A stretch of 64,000 bases of DNA, taken from positions 1 to 64,000 of the forward strand of contig NZ_JAHKQF010000005.1 in the NCBI RefSeq assembly GCF_018860965.1. The letters are read 5' to 3'. The notes beneath the pieces were generated by a model. It ran no database searches, had not been told where the DNA came from, and worked only from the letters and a program-made list of their open reading frames with translations. Below are positions 1 to 9,679 of the stretch, piece after piece. The translations under genes were made by a program, and so were the position numbers. The stretch is from Alteromonas sp. C1M14. GTDB taxonomy: Bacteria > Pseudomonadota > Gammaproteobacteria > Enterobacterales > Alteromonadaceae. Numbering within the stretch: the stretch's first letter is position 1; each line of letters opens with the position of its first letter.

Positions 1-19
1 CCAACTGAGCTAAGGGGGA
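1..19 (-). tRNA. tRNA gene, 5' part only (possibly tRNA-Asn)
   Basis: Read on the minus strand, the first 19 bases give a 7-base acceptor strand, the T8-A9 pair, the D-stem GCTC and the D-loop start AGTTGG. That is the first quarter of a tRNA, which runs off the left edge. The anticodon is outside the window. A 5' U1 is uncommon among bacterial tRNAs and is typical of tRNA-Asn, so Asn is a guess from that base alone. A strong promoter lies directly upstream. Confidence 0.8.
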
Positions 20-40
20 CCTGCCTTTCAACGGTGGCGA

Positions 41-69
41 ATATTAATGAGGTAAGTTGCCACTGTCAA
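41..69 (-). promoter_or_regulatory. Strong sigma-70 promoter of the tRNA gene
   Basis: On the minus strand there is a perfect -35 TTGACA (69-64), a 17-bp spacer and -10 TAATAT (46-41). A GC-rich discriminator follows (TCGCCACCG), as in stringently controlled stable-RNA promoters. The tRNA 5' end lies 22 bp beyond the -10, so a short leader is expected to be removed. Confidence 0.8.
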
Positions 70-1042
70 CAAGCGTTTTCAGTTTTTTCATTTAATCGCT
101 CAAAAAATAGCTCTTTTTTGGAATAGCTATCAAAAAACAAGCGAAAAGCGCAAAAAATGAACTTCATTTTACTTTTTATAGATAAGCTTTTGAATTCAAA
201 GTACGAATAGGAAGTAAACAGAGGCTTCATTTTTCAGTTATTATTCTTATAACTAAAAATAAATTTATAAGCCGAATTAGGTATTAAAAACACGTTGACT
301 ACTGTACCTTAATACAGGTATTCATAAAGCTGTCACGTTTACCGTGGAACTAGACGGTTAGTCATTACTTACCAAAAATGTAGCCAGATCCCTAAAATTA
401 CACGCCAATACTGGCCTTTGGACAGTTATCCACTAAATCTGTGGATAACTATGTTGATAGATAAGCTTAAGGGGGTTAGGTTGCACACATTTGCTAAGTG
501 ATCCGCAGGCACTTAACGACTGTATTTCTACATAAATACCTAATAATCATTAGGTTAAGATTTATTGATCTGTTTTATGTGAGAAAATGATCCGGATTGG
601 TTAGACATTAACAACCTTGTGTGTTATTTCGCAGGTTTTGTTGAATTAGCCCGCAAAAATTATCCAAAGCAATATGGTGTTAACATTTTATTAATAATTC
701 ACCTCCATTGCCGTTTAGGGGCTAGCTGGGCGCTGAATGGATATAAGATGACAGCGCTTGTCAAATAGTTGTCATAGAGCTGTAACCTTGGTATCGGCTA
801 AATCAGCGTTGTTCGTATAAAAACTAAACTCGGTTTTTTGTTGGTCAGTGGGGACATTTAGTACATTGCTTATTGCATGACAAAATACCTCGTTATATGA
901 ATGATGGTTTCGCGACGTTACTGTGTCTACTTACAACTTGGATAGATAATCGTGCAACCCTGATGCCACTCACGTAAACTACAAAGATAGTTCGCCACTA
1001 CCTCCAATACCTAAATTTAGGTCACCAACTAACGGAACGCCA
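70..1042. other. Long AT-rich region without recognisable genes
   Basis: No reading frame here resembles a known protein; the frame on the minus strand across 979-1404 is antisense to the MATE gene. The region is AT-rich and holds a DnaA-box palindrome at 424-450, an inverted repeat at 538-555 (ACCTAAT, 4-base loop, ATTAGGT), an imperfect dyad TGACA/TGTCA at 749-763 and four scattered GATC sites. It could carry regulatory sites or a small RNA, but I cannot define one. Confidence 0.5.
424..450. promoter_or_regulatory. Palindromic DnaA-box pair
   Basis: A perfect 10-bp inverted repeat (AGTTATCCAC, 7-base loop, GTGGATAACT) contains one perfect DnaA box on the minus strand (TTATCCACA at 448-440) and one single-mismatch box on the plus strand (TTATCCACT at 426-434). 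DnaA consensus is TTATNCACA. The two boxes face each other with 5 bp between them. No dnaA, mioC, gidA or similar origin neighbours are seen, so this is more likely a DnaA titration or regulatory site than an origin. Confidence 0.45.
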
Positions 1043-2428
1043 GTGAGTAATAACAAACAAAATGCCCGTGCTAACAACCTCATCGAAGGCGATATCTCTT
1101 CCACATTGCGAAGAATGACGGTGCCCATGGTGGTGGGCATGATCATGATGATGAGTTTTGGGCTTATCGACACGTTTTTTGTCAGTTTACTTGGCACCCA
1201 ACCCCTTGCCGCTATCAGCTTTACCTTCCCAGTCACCTTTACGGTGATCAGTCTTAATATAGGACTTGGTATTGGTACATCCGCCATCATCGGGAAACTA
1301 CAAGGCAGCGGAAAGCTTGATGAGTCGAGACAATATGCTTCTAGTGCCATGGTGTTATCGTTTGTGCTTGTGGGTACCTTGGCCTTTGTAGGGTATTTGA
1401 GCATTGATGCGATATTCCATGTATTAAACGCCAGTGATGTATTAATGCCCTATATTCACGATTATATGAATATTTGGTATTTATCCAGTGTGTTTCTTGC
1501 CTTGCCCATGGTGGGAAACAGCGTATTGCGTGCATGTGGGGATACCCGTACTCCGAGTATCATTATGGCAACCGGAGGGGCCATCAATGCAGCTTTGGAT
1601 CCGGTGTTTATATTCGGCTTCGGGCCCATTCCCGCGATGGGAATACAAGGTGCTGCGCTGGCAACGCTTATCGCCTGGATTGCCGGCGCAAGTTGGGTGG
1701 TGTGGTTACTAGCGGTTAAGCGTAAGATGATGCTGCCACGGCTACTGACATTGTCTGAATTAAAAAAGACCAGTTTTCCTATTTTGAAAATAGCCATGCC
1801 AGCAGCAGGAGCCAATATGCTGACTCCCATCGCCGGTGGCGTAATGACAGCAGTAGTGGCTAATTACGGTACAACCGCTGTGGCTGCTTGGGGGGTGGGA
1901 AATCGTCTTGAATCCATCGCCAGTATCGTGGTTTTGGCGTTATCGATGAGTCTACCGCCTATTATCAGTCAGAACGTGGGTGCCAATCGTTACATTCGTG
2001 TTGAGCAGGCCTACCGGCTAACGCTAAAGTTTGTCATGCTTTGGCAGTTGATGATCTTTGTCTTGCTGTGGTTGTTGTCTGACTGGATTGGGCAACTGTT
2101 TGCCGAAGAGGCAGAGGTGGGAACACTTATCACGTTATTTTTGATGATTGTACCACTTGGTTATGGGTTGCAAGGGGTGGTAATTTTGACTAACTCGTCC
2201 CTTAATGCCATGCATCGCCCTGTCTCTGCCTTGGCACTGAGTATCATCCGTCTGTTCGTTTTTTACGTACCAGTTTCTTATGTGGCCAGTCTTTTTTACG
2301 GCCTGCCCGGCTTATTTGCCGGTGTGGTCGGTGCAAATTTGTGTATGGCACTGGTGTCCTATATCTATTTTAATCGGGTGTTGTCGTCACACATCACAAG
2401 CTTGGAGAGCAACAACAGTAATGAGTAA
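1043..2428 (+). CDS. MATE family multidrug efflux transporter
   Basis: A 461-aa inner-membrane protein with about twelve hydrophobic helices in two homologous halves (roughly residues 20-230 and 245-445), the layout of MATE (NorM/DinF) cation-coupled drug exporters. The N-terminal half has the MATE pattern of an early TVPMVVGM helix followed by [12 protein letters not shown]. The start is GTG, with a weak GGA-type ribosome site about 7 bases upstream. The stop overlaps the start of uvrB by 8 bp, so the two are probably co-transcribed and the exporter may supply translation-coupled UvrB. The substrate cannot be told from the sequence. Confidence 0.9.
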   Translation: MSNNKQNARANNLIEGDISSTLRRMTVPMVVGMIMMMSFGLIDTFFVSLLGTQPLAAISFTFPVTFTVISLNIGLGIGTSAIIGKLQGSGKLDESRQYASSAMVLSFVLVGTLAFVGYLSIDAIFHVLNASDVLMPYIHDYMNIWYLSSVFLALPMVGNSVLRACGDTRTPSIIMATGGAINAALDPVFIFGFGPIPAMGIQGAALATLIAWIAGASWVVWLLAVKRKMMLPRLLTLSELKKTSFPILKIAMPAAGANMLTPIAGGVMTAVVANYGTTAVAAWGVGNRLESIASIVVLALSMSLPPIISQNVGANRYIRVEQAYRLTLKFVMLWQLMIFVLLWLLSDWIGQLFAEEAEVGTLITLFLMIVPLGYGLQGVVILTNSSLNAMHRPVSALALSIIRLFVFYVPVSYVASLFYGLPGLFAGVVGANLCMALVSYIYFNRVLSSHITSLESNNSNE

Positions 2429-4436
2429 AGGTTTTGAGCTTGAATCCAAATACCAGCCGGCAGGCGATCAGCCAAAGGCCATCGATGCATTAGTGGATGG
2501 CCTTGAAAACGGCTTGGCCAGTCAAACCCTACTTGGGGTTACGGGCTCTGGTAAAACATTTACCATGGCAAACATTATCAGTGAGGTACAGCGCCCTACG
2601 TTGATCTTGGCGCACAATAAAACCTTAGCAGCCCAATTGTACGGAGAAATGAAAGAGTTTTTCCCCCACAATGCGGTAGAGTATTTTGTGTCTTATTACG
2701 ACTATTATCAGCCTGAGGCCTATGTGCCCAGTACCGATACCTTTATCGAAAAAGATGCATCGATTAACGACCATATTGAACAAATGCGTTTGTCGGCCAC
2801 AAAGGCACTTATGGAGCGCAGAGACGTAGTCATTGTTGCCAGTGTATCGGCGATCTATGGTCTGGGTGATCCTGAATCTTATATGAAAATGCTATTGCAT
2901 TTGCGTCAGGGCGACATCATGGATCAGCGTGATATTTTACGTCGCTTAGCCGAATTGCAATATAAAAGAAATGATCTGGCGTTCGAGCGGGGCACCTTTC
3001 GGGTGCGTGGCGATGTTATTGATATCTTTCCAGCTGACTCCGAAAAACAAGCGGTAAGAGTAGAGCTATTTGATAGTGAAATTGAAAAAATTAGCTTGTT
3101 TGATCCCCTCACCGGGGCGGTGGATAAATCGGTAGTGAGAACCACCGTGTTCCCGAAAACCCATTACGTGACACCTCGAGAAAAAATTCTCGACGCCATC
3201 GAGTTTATTAAAACAGAGCTTAAAGACCGTAAAGCCCAACTGCAATCGACGGGCAAACTGCTTGAAGATCAGCGTATTACTCAGCGTACCCAATTTGATA
3301 TCGAAATGATGCTGGAGCTAGGTTATTGTTCGGGCATAGAAAACTATTCCCGCTACCTATCTGGCCGCGCCCCCGGCGAGCCACCGCCTACATTGCTAGA
3401 TTACTTTCCCGCCGATGGTCTTCTTTTTATTGATGAGTCTCATGTTACCGTGTCTCAAATTGGAGCTATGTATAAGGGCGACCGTTCACGTAAAGAAACT
3501 CTGGTGGAATATGGTTTTCGCTTGCCTTCTGCATTGGATAACCGACCACTTAAATTTGAAGAGTTTGAGCACATTTCACCACAAACTATTTATGTCTCGG
3601 CTACACCGGGCGAATATGAGTTGAAAAAATCTGACGGCGAAGTGGTGGAGCAAGTGGTGCGGCCCACAGGATTGCTTGATCCCATCATTGAAGTTAGGCC
3701 GGTGGCAACACAGGTTGATGATGTGTTGTCGGAAATACAGCTGCGGGTGGCGGTGGATGAACGGGTGTTGATCACTACACTCACCAAACGAATGGCTGAG
3801 GATCTAAGCGAATACTTGAACGAGCATGGGGTTAAGGTACGTTATTTACACTCTGACATCGACACGGTGGAGCGTATCGAAATCATTCGTGATTTGCGGC
3901 TGGGTAAATTTGATGTGTTGGTGGGGATTAATTTGCTTCGGGAAGGTTTGGATATGCCGGAAGTTTCATTGGTTGCCATCCTTGATGCTGACAAAGAAGG
4001 ATTTTTACGTGCTGAGCGTTCGCTTATACAAACCATAGGTCGAGCGGCTAGACACATAAATGGTAGAGCCATTTTATACGGCGATGTGATCACCAAATCG
4101 ATGAAAAAAGCCATCGACGAAACTGCCAGACGACGTGAGAAGCAAGAGGAACACAATCGCAAAAACGGCCTTACACCGCAAAGGCTAAATAAACCCATTA
4201 CCGACATTATGGATTTAGGCGACAGTGCCCATCCTGCGTCTGGAAAAGTGCGCTTACGTAAAGTTGCAGATAAGAAGAAAGACCTTCAAGCGGCCAGTGC
4301 TACAGATCTGATGGCGCAAATTGCACAGTTAGAAAAGCAAATGTTTGAAAGTGCCCGTGAGTTGGAATTTGAAAAAGCCGCGTCTCTAAGGGACGATATT
4401 GAAACTCTGCGCAAGCAGGTGGTTGCGCTATCTTAA
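2421..4436 (+). CDS. uvrB: Excinuclease ABC subunit B
   Basis: A 671-aa protein, close to the 673 aa of E. coli UvrB. With UvrA and UvrC it performs nucleotide excision repair: it verifies the lesion, inserts its beta-hairpin between the strands and recruits UvrC. Visible features are the Walker A motif GVTGSGKT (residues 39-46), the tyrosine-rich beta-hairpin with [12 protein letters not shown], helicase motifs including [21 protein letters not shown], and a C-terminal UVR motif (about 630-665) that binds UvrC. The frame is open further upstream to 2280, but the ATG at 2421 matches the family N terminus ([18 protein letters not shown]) and is preceded by GGAG. No LexA box is obvious in the overlapping upstream gene. 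Confidence 0.97.
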   Translation: MSKGFELESKYQPAGDQPKAIDALVDGLENGLASQTLLGVTGSGKTFTMANIISEVQRPTLILAHNKTLAAQLYGEMKEFFPHNAVEYFVSYYDYYQPEAYVPSTDTFIEKDASINDHIEQMRLSATKALMERRDVVIVASVSAIYGLGDPESYMKMLLHLRQGDIMDQRDILRRLAELQYKRNDLAFERGTFRVRGDVIDIFPADSEKQAVRVELFDSEIEKISLFDPLTGAVDKSVVRTTVFPKTHYVTPREKILDAIEFIKTELKDRKAQLQSTGKLLEDQRITQRTQFDIEMMLELGYCSGIENYSRYLSGRAPGEPPPTLLDYFPADGLLFIDESHVTVSQIGAMYKGDRSRKETLVEYGFRLPSALDNRPLKFEEFEHISPQTIYVSATPGEYELKKSDGEVVEQVVRPTGLLDPIIEVRPVATQVDDVLSEIQLRVAVDERVLITTLTKRMAEDLSEYLNEHGVKVRYLHSDIDTVERIEIIRDLRLGKFDVLVGINLLREGLDMPEVSLVAILDADKEGFLRAERSLIQTIGRAARHINGRAILYGDVITKSMKKAIDETARRREKQEEHNRKNGLTPQRLNKPITDIMDLGDSAHPASGKVRLRKVADKKKDLQAASATDLMAQIAQLEKQMFESARELEFEKAASLRDDIETLRKQVVALS

Positions 4437-4608
4437 TTGGGTTAGGGCGTGGGCTTGGCAGAACAGGTAATTGTCTGAAAAAATTGAAATGTAATTAGAA
4501 AGTGTAAACTTGCAAAATACCGTTGTAATTCAGCGAGGTCTTACCTATTATGGGTGTAAAGTATTCGTAACTATACCTAATTATACCTATAAATACACGG
4601 ATTGCGTT

Positions 4609-5538
4609 ATGTTAAATCGATTGCAAGAGTCAGATATAAAACTGTTAAGGGTGTTTTACGCGGTAGCAAGTTGTAACGGATTTACCGCAGCTGAACCTGT
4701 CCTTAGAATGCAGCGTCCGAATATCAGCGCTGCCATTAAAAAGTTAGAAGAGCGACTTGATCTGGTGCTGTGTCATCGAGGACGAGGTGGCTTTCAAATG
4801 ACGAAAGAAGGGGAAGTGGTTTTCCAGGAAACCAAACGTATTTTCAACGCTTTCGACAATTTTGTATTTAACCTTAAATCCTTACATGATGATTACTCTG
4901 GCCACATTACTTTAGTAATGATGGCAGGTTTGCCACTGTCGATGCATTTAGCTGTAAGCAAAGCGGTGAAAAGTACTATGAAGAAATTTGACGATATTCA
5001 TGTCAATATTCAAACCCGCTTGTATAACGAAGTAGAACACGTGGCATTGTCCGGAGAATGCCACCTTGTTATCTCCACCTACGATATGGTTAAACCCGAA
5101 TCGGTAACCTTTCATCCGGTAGGAGTCACGTGCCATGGTCGCCTGTATTGTTCTCCTACCCATCCGTTAGCAAAATATCGTGATGTAGAAGCATTGCCGC
5201 AAGATGTGGATTTGAGTGAATATCCTGCCATTGGTATTTCAGGGTTGTCCTCGGCCAATTACATTGAAGATGACCAGCGGTTATCAGTGCAAACCTTCTC
5301 TGATTCCTTCGAAGCCGCTTTATCAGCCATTATGACCGGTGAATATATCGGCTTGCTGCCTGATTATATTGCCAAAGAGCAGGGCGCAAGCTTAGGTTTG
5401 GTGCCTATCGCAAATGGTAGCCTGTTTAAATTCGACCATGATTTATTCGTGATGAATGGCAAAAACACACGGTTAAACCCAGTGCTTCGTCATTGTATAA
5501 AAGAGCTCACGTATTTTATCTCAGAAAGTCAGAAGTAA
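4609..5538 (+). CDS. LysR-type transcriptional regulator
   Basis: A 309-aa LysR-family regulator. Residues about 5-62 form the N-terminal winged helix-turn-helix (ASCNGFTAAEPVLRMQRPNI then AAIKKLEERL), followed by a linker helix and a two-lobed effector domain of the periplasmic-binding fold (about 90-300). The frame is open to TTG at 4510, but the ATG at 4609 gives a normal LysR length and N terminus. The usual divergent target gene is not present: uvrB lies upstream in the same direction and queC converges from downstream. The AT-rich repeat TATACCTAATTATACCTATA just upstream may hold its promoter or autoregulatory site. Target and inducer are unknown. Confidence 0.85.
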   Translation: MLNRLQESDIKLLRVFYAVASCNGFTAAEPVLRMQRPNISAAIKKLEERLDLVLCHRGRGGFQMTKEGEVVFQETKRIFNAFDNFVFNLKSLHDDYSGHITLVMMAGLPLSMHLAVSKAVKSTMKKFDDIHVNIQTRLYNEVEHVALSGECHLVISTYDMVKPESVTFHPVGVTCHGRLYCSPTHPLAKYRDVEALPQDVDLSEYPAIGISGLSSANYIEDDQRLSVQTFSDSFEAALSAIMTGEYIGLLPDYIAKEQGASLGLVPIANGSLFKFDHDLFVMNGKNTRLNPVLRHCIKELTYFISESQK

Positions 5539-5562
5539 AACCGGTAATAAAGACATGACCTC

Positions 5563-5581
5563 GCCCAACGCTATGTTGGGC
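5563..5581. terminator. Hairpin between convergent LysR gene and queC
   Basis: A 7-bp perfect stem (GCCCAAC/GTTGGGC) with a 5-base loop lies between the two convergent stop codons. Neither side has a clear T-run, so it is a weak terminator candidate only. Confidence 0.35.
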
Positions 5582-5610
5582 AAGGGATGAACCTGAATTA
5601 ATGAAATACC

Positions 5611-6282
5611 TTAATTGAATGCACCGTCTTCATAAGCGAGGGGGTCGGTTTTATGGTTTTCGCTAAAGGCTTCTAGTCTTTCTTGGCATGCACCGCATTT
5701 GCCGCAGGCCTTTTCTCTGCCGTTGTAACACGTCCAGGTTTTACCGTAGTCCAACCCCATGCGCAGGCCATCAGTAAGGATGGCAGTTTTACTGACCGTG
5801 AGGTAAGGGGTCACAATTTCCACGGCTTCATAGTTAGCAATGGCACATACATCATTCATTTTTTTTACGAATTCTGGGCGGCAATCGGGGTAAATGGCAT
5901 GGTCACCAGAATGGGCGCCGTAATATACCTTGGTGGCGTTTTCACTTACCGCGTAGCCCACAGCCATAGACAATAAGATCATATTGCGATTAGGCACTAC
6001 GGTTTGTTTCATAGAGGGTTCTTCGTAATGACCTTCAGGCACTGCAATATCATCAGTGAGGGCAGAGCCTCCCACTAAGCTATTGATGGCGGAAATGTCT
6101 ACAATTTTGTGTGGTACGCCTAGTTCAGCACACACCCGCGCAGCATATTCCACCTCTTTTTTGTGTCGTTGACCGTAGTCAAATGATAGCGCCATAGGCG
6201 ACTTGCCGTCTTCAATGGCTTTATGCAATACGGTGAAAGAATCCATACCGCCAGAATAGATAACAATTACTTTCTCAGACAT
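5611..6282 (-). CDS. queC: 7-cyano-7-deazaguanine synthase QueC
   Basis: A 223-aa enzyme that converts 7-carboxy-7-deazaguanine to preQ0 with ATP and ammonia, in queuosine tRNA-modification synthesis. It has the PP-loop SGGMDS at residues 10-15, the FDYGQRH segment after it and a C-terminal zinc site from Cys185, 193, 196 and 199 (C...CxxCxxC). Length matches the family (about 230). It is divergent from queE, the preceding enzyme of the pathway, so the two probably share a regulatory interval. Start ATG is standard. Confidence 0.96.
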   Translation of the reverse strand: MSEKVIVIYSGGMDSFTVLHKAIEDGKSPMALSFDYGQRHKKEVEYAARVCAELGVPHKIVDISAINSLVGGSALTDDIAVPEGHYEEPSMKQTVVPNRNMILLSMAVGYAVSENATKVYYGAHSGDHAIYPDCRPEFVKKMNDVCAIANYEAVEIVTPYLTVSKTAILTDGLRMGLDYGKTWTCYNGREKACGKCGACQERLEAFSENHKTDPLAYEDGAFN

Positions 6283-6368
6283 AAGTTCGTTTTTTTCTCG
6301 AAAAGATGCAAGAATTCTATGTGATTATTGATAAAATCCCAACCCGATTTAACGACAGGAATAACACT

Positions 6369-7049
6369 TTGCCGGATACGACGCTAAAAATTAACGAAAT
6401 GTTTGAAACCATTCAGGGTGAGGGAGTGCAAACCGGCGTGCCCTCCGTATTTATCAGACTGCAAGGTTGCCCTGTGGGATGTGCGTGGTGTGACACTAAG
6501 CATACGTGGGCATTGGATGATGCCTTTTTAACCACGGCAGATAAGGTACTCAATAAAACCGCTGAGAGCGAGCATCACTTTGCTGCGGATCCCGAGGCCT
6601 TGATAGCTCTTATTAGAAAACGGGGTTACACCGCTACTCATATCGTCATTACCGGTGGCGAGCCGTGTATGTATGATTTGTTTAAGTTAACCAATACCCT
6701 CCACGAAAATGGTTTTACAACGCAAATAGAAACCAGTGGTACGTTTCCTGTTCTTTGCGATGAACGAACGTGGGTAACCGTTTCGCCCAAGGTTGATATG
6801 AAAGGGGGCTATGAGGTTCTCAGCGAGGCGTTGGTTAGAGCAAATGAAATTAAGCACCCTGTTGCTATGGAAAAGCATATCGATGACCTAGATGGGCTGC
6901 TAGAGCGTATAGAGGGTAAAGCGCCGCCTTATATCTGTTTACAACCTATTAGTCAGCAGGCAAGGGCCACCGAACTTGCCATTAAAACGTGTATTGAGCG
7001 AAACTGGCGGTTGTCGTTACAAACCCATAAATACATCGGTATAGAGTAA
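6369..7049 (+). CDS. queE: 7-carboxy-7-deazaguanine synthase QueE
   Basis: A radical-SAM enzyme that makes 7-carboxy-7-deazaguanine from carboxytetrahydropterin, the step before QueC. The family N terminus INEMFETIQGEG is followed by the cluster-binding CxxxCxxC (C34, C38, C41 in CPVGCAWC) and ITGGEPC near residue 98; the C terminus WRLSLQTHKYIGI is the E. coli type. The frame is open from an ATG at 6306, but I prefer the TTG at 6369: AGGA lies 8 bases upstream, the protein is then 226 aa (E. coli 223) and about 86 bp of promoter space remains between it and queC. A start at 6306 would add 21 residues that do not look like the family. Confidence 0.93.
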   Translation: MPDTTLKINEMFETIQGEGVQTGVPSVFIRLQGCPVGCAWCDTKHTWALDDAFLTTADKVLNKTAESEHHFAADPEALIALIRKRGYTATHIVITGGEPCMYDLFKLTNTLHENGFTTQIETSGTFPVLCDERTWVTVSPKVDMKGGYEVLSEALVRANEIKHPVAMEKHIDDLDGLLERIEGKAPPYICLQPISQQARATELAIKTCIERNWRLSLQTHKYIGIE

Positions 7050-7072
7050 TGTTGGTCACAGGGGGGAAGGGA

Positions 7073-7933
7073 ATGCGTAAATTTTTGATTTTGTGCTGTG
7101 GGTTATTAAGTGTAAGTGCACATGCTGCGTTATGGTCAATTACCTACCCACGGGGTTTGGACGATAAAGATTTGCGCACTGAGTACCCGTTAGCGATCCT
7201 CACCTTAGCATTGGAAAAAACAGGGGTAAAATACAAATTAAAACCTTCTGATCGCATTATGCTTAAAGGCAAAGCCTTACGACAGCTAAAAGAAAATCGA
7301 GAAGTGAATGTGGTGTGGAGTGTTACCGACGCCCAGCGTGAGAAAGATTTATTGCCGATCCGTATTCCATTAACCAAAGGCTTAATGGGGTGGCGCGTGT
7401 TTTTAATAAAAGAGTCGCAAAGGGCGCGTTTTGATCGCGCATTCAATAAAACCGAGATGCGAAACTTGATCCCTGTGTCAGGGGAAGAATGGCCGGATAC
7501 AAAAATTCTACAAGCCAATGGTTTCAATGTATTTACTGTGCCGAGTTTTACCGATGCGTACAACATTCTAGAAACAAACCGGGCCGATTTCTTTCCTCGT
7601 TCAGTTGTTGAAGTGGAAAATGAAATTGAGGCTGGGTATTTTTCTTCGGATATCGTTCTTGACGAACACCATGCAATTTATTACCCCACCGCTATGTACT
7701 TCTTCGTTAATAAGGGCAATACCACCTTAGCCCGGTTAATCGAAACTGGCTTGCAAATGGCATTAGAAGATGGCTCCTTTGATGCGCTTTTCTTTTCAAC
7801 CTATGAATCCACCCTAAAAGACCTCAAGATTAATGAACGGGATACCATTTTTATCGACAATCCGTTGTTACCTCCACAAACGCCGGTTGATGATCCAACT
7901 CTTTGGTACCGTCCGGTGAGCATTGCAAAGTAA
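7073..7933 (+). CDS. Periplasmic substrate-binding family protein
   Basis: A 286-aa exported protein: residues 1-19 are a signal peptide (MRKFLILCCGLLSVSAHA, cleavage after AHA) and the rest resembles family 3 solute-binding folds (SBP_bac_3/transporter substrate-binding). The ATG at 7073 was chosen because it starts the signal peptide and has a purine-rich ribosome site (GGGGGGAAGGG) directly upstream; an ATG at 7049 overlaps the queE stop. No ABC permease genes follow, so it is an orphan binding protein, perhaps a sensor or an uptake component with remote partners. Ligand unknown. Confidence 0.75.
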   Translation: MRKFLILCCGLLSVSAHAALWSITYPRGLDDKDLRTEYPLAILTLALEKTGVKYKLKPSDRIMLKGKALRQLKENREVNVVWSVTDAQREKDLLPIRIPLTKGLMGWRVFLIKESQRARFDRAFNKTEMRNLIPVSGEEWPDTKILQANGFNVFTVPSFTDAYNILETNRADFFPRSVVEVENEIEAGYFSSDIVLDEHHAIYYPTAMYFFVNKGNTTLARLIETGLQMALEDGSFDALFFSTYESTLKDLKINERDTIFIDNPLLPPQTPVDDPTLWYRPVSIAK

Positions 7934-7950
7934 AAGCTGCAGATAAAAAA

Positions 7951-7985
7951 AGGCGCTAACGTAATTAACGTTAGCGCCTTTTTTT
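7951..7985. terminator. Bidirectional rho-independent terminator
   Basis: A 12-bp perfect stem (AGGCGCTAACGT/ACGTTAGCGCCT) with a 5-base loop sits between the convergent binding-protein gene and asnB. It is flanked by an A-run on the left and a T-run on the right, so it can end transcription from both sides. Confidence 0.9.
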
Positions 7986-8005
7986 GTTGTGCTTGTTAGC
8001 GCAAA

Positions 8006-9679
8006 TTAATGGCTTTCACCTGCGTGAACATCTTTCATCGCACGACCAGAAGGATCGGCGTTATTCTTAAAGCTCTCATCCCATTCAAGGGCTTCTACGG
8101 TGCTGCAAGCAATAGATTTACCGCCAGGCACACATCGTGCTGCACTCTCTTGAGGGAAGTAGCCTTCAAAGATGGTGCGGTAATAATAGCCTTCTTTAGT
8201 ATCAGGGGTGTTCACCGGGAAGCGGAACTCGGCAGTAGCCAGTTGCTTATCGGTAACTTCACCATCAACGAAATCACGAATGGAATCTATCCAAGAGTAA
8301 CCGACACCGTCACCAAATTGTTCTTTTTGACGCCAAAGTACTTCTGGCGGTAAGGTTTTACCGTCATCAAAGGCTTTACGTAAGATCCATTTTTCCATAC
8401 GTCCATCAATACACATTTTATCTTGTGGGTTGAGGCGCATTGCAACATCCATAAAGTTCTTATCTAAGAACGGCACGCGGGCTTCCACACCCCATGCGCT
8501 GGTGGCTTTGTTGGCACGGGCACAGTCAAACATGTGTAAACGGTCGAGCTTACGTACCGTTTCTTCATGAAGTTCTTTGGCGTTAGGGGCTTTATGGAAA
8601 TAAAGGTACCCACCAAAAATTTCGTCTGAGCCTTCACCGGACAGTACCATTTTAATGCCCATCGCTTTAATTTTACGGGTCATTAAGTACATGGGCGTGG
8701 CGGCACGAATGGTCGTGGTGTCGTAGGTTTCAAGATGATAAATCACATCACGAATGGCATCGAGGCCTTCTTGAATGGTGAAATGAATTTCATGGTGCAC
8801 AGTACCAATCATATCCGCAACCTGTTTGGCTGCTAGCAGATCTGGTGCGCCTTCAAGACCCACCGCAAAACTGTGTAGACGAGGCCACCAAGCATCAGAT
8901 TTATCTTCATCTTCAACCCGCTTGGCTACGTATTGAGCAGCCACCGCAGACACCAATGAAGAATCCAAACCGCCAGATAGCAATACCGCATAAGGCACAT
9001 CAGACATCATGTGCGATTTAACGGCTTTTTCAAAAGCCACTTTTAAATCGTCAAGATTGGTCTCGTTGTCTTTTACCGCGTCGTAACTCATCCAATCACG
9101 GGTGTAATATTTGGTGAGTTCACCGGTTTTGCTCCACAGATAATGCCCTGGAGGGAATTCGCTGATGGTTTTACAAATAGGTGCTAGGGCTTTCATTTCT
9201 GACGCAACATAGAAGTTGCCGTGCTCATCGTAGCCGGTATAAAGAGGGATAATACCGATATGATCCCGGGCAATCAGATAAGCATCTTCTGTTTCATCAT
9301 AAAGAACAAACGCAAACATGCCTTCCAGATCATCAATGAAATTAACGCCTTTTTGTTCATACAAAGGCAAAATAACTTCACAATCTGAACGGGTTTTAAA
9401 ATCGTACGGGGCAGCCAAATTTTGCGCCAGTTGCTTATGGTTGTAGATCTCACCGTTAACGGCCAGGACCTTATTATTATCCCGGCTGATGAGCGGTTGC
9501 GCACCAGTGTCTACATCGACGATGGCCAACCGTTCATGGCACAGGATGGTATTGTCATTATTCCAGATACCCGACCAGTCAGGGCCGCGGTGACGCAGCA
9601 ATTTGGTATAATCTAGCGCTTGGGTTCTGAGTTCAGACACGTCGGTTTTGATATCAAGGATACCGAAAATACCACACAT
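8006..9679 (-). CDS. asnB: Asparagine synthase B (glutamine-hydrolysing)
   Basis: A 557-aa cytosolic enzyme, close to E. coli AsnB (554 aa), that makes asparagine from aspartate, ATP and glutamine. The N terminus MCGIFGILD supplies the Cys2 nucleophile of the class II glutaminase domain (about 2-190, with RHRGPDWSG and AVNGEIYNH). The synthetase domain has the ATP-binding SGGLDSS and later LSGEGSDEIFGGY. The long 5' interval gives room for regulation; a convergent terminator lies just beyond its stop. Confidence 0.96.
   Translation of the reverse strand: MCGIFGILDIKTDVSELRTQALDYTKLLRHRGPDWSGIWNNDNTILCHERLAIVDVDTGAQPLISRDNNKVLAVNGEIYNHKQLAQNLAAPYDFKTRSDCEVILPLYEQKGVNFIDDLEGMFAFVLYDETEDAYLIARDHIGIIPLYTGYDEHGNFYVASEMKALAPICKTISEFPPGHYLWSKTGELTKYYTRDWMSYDAVKDNETNLDDLKVAFEKAVKSHMMSDVPYAVLLSGGLDSSLVSAVAAQYVAKRVEDEDKSDAWWPRLHSFAVGLEGAPDLLAAKQVADMIGTVHHEIHFTIQEGLDAIRDVIYHLETYDTTTIRAATPMYLMTRKIKAMGIKMVLSGEGSDEIFGGYLYFHKAPNAKELHEETVRKLDRLHMFDCARANKATSAWGVEARVPFLDKNFMDVAMRLNPQDKMCIDGRMEKWILRKAFDDGKTLPPEVLWRQKEQFGDGVGYSWIDSIRDFVDGEVTDKQLATAEFRFPVNTPDTKEGYYYRTIFEGYFPQESAARCVPGGKSIACSTVEALEWDESFKNNADPSGRAMKDVHAGESH

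Noticed and set aside
70..1042. Possible replication origin
   Set aside because: Only one perfect and one imperfect DnaA box and four scattered GATC sites are seen, and no dnaA, gidA or rpmH lies nearby.
979..1404. 141-codon frame on the minus strand across the start of the MATE gene
   Set aside because: It is an antisense shadow of a clear membrane transporter gene.
2280..2420. Upstream extension of the uvrB frame
   Set aside because: It lies inside the MATE gene and adds 47 residues unlike any UvrB; the ATG at 2421 fits the family.
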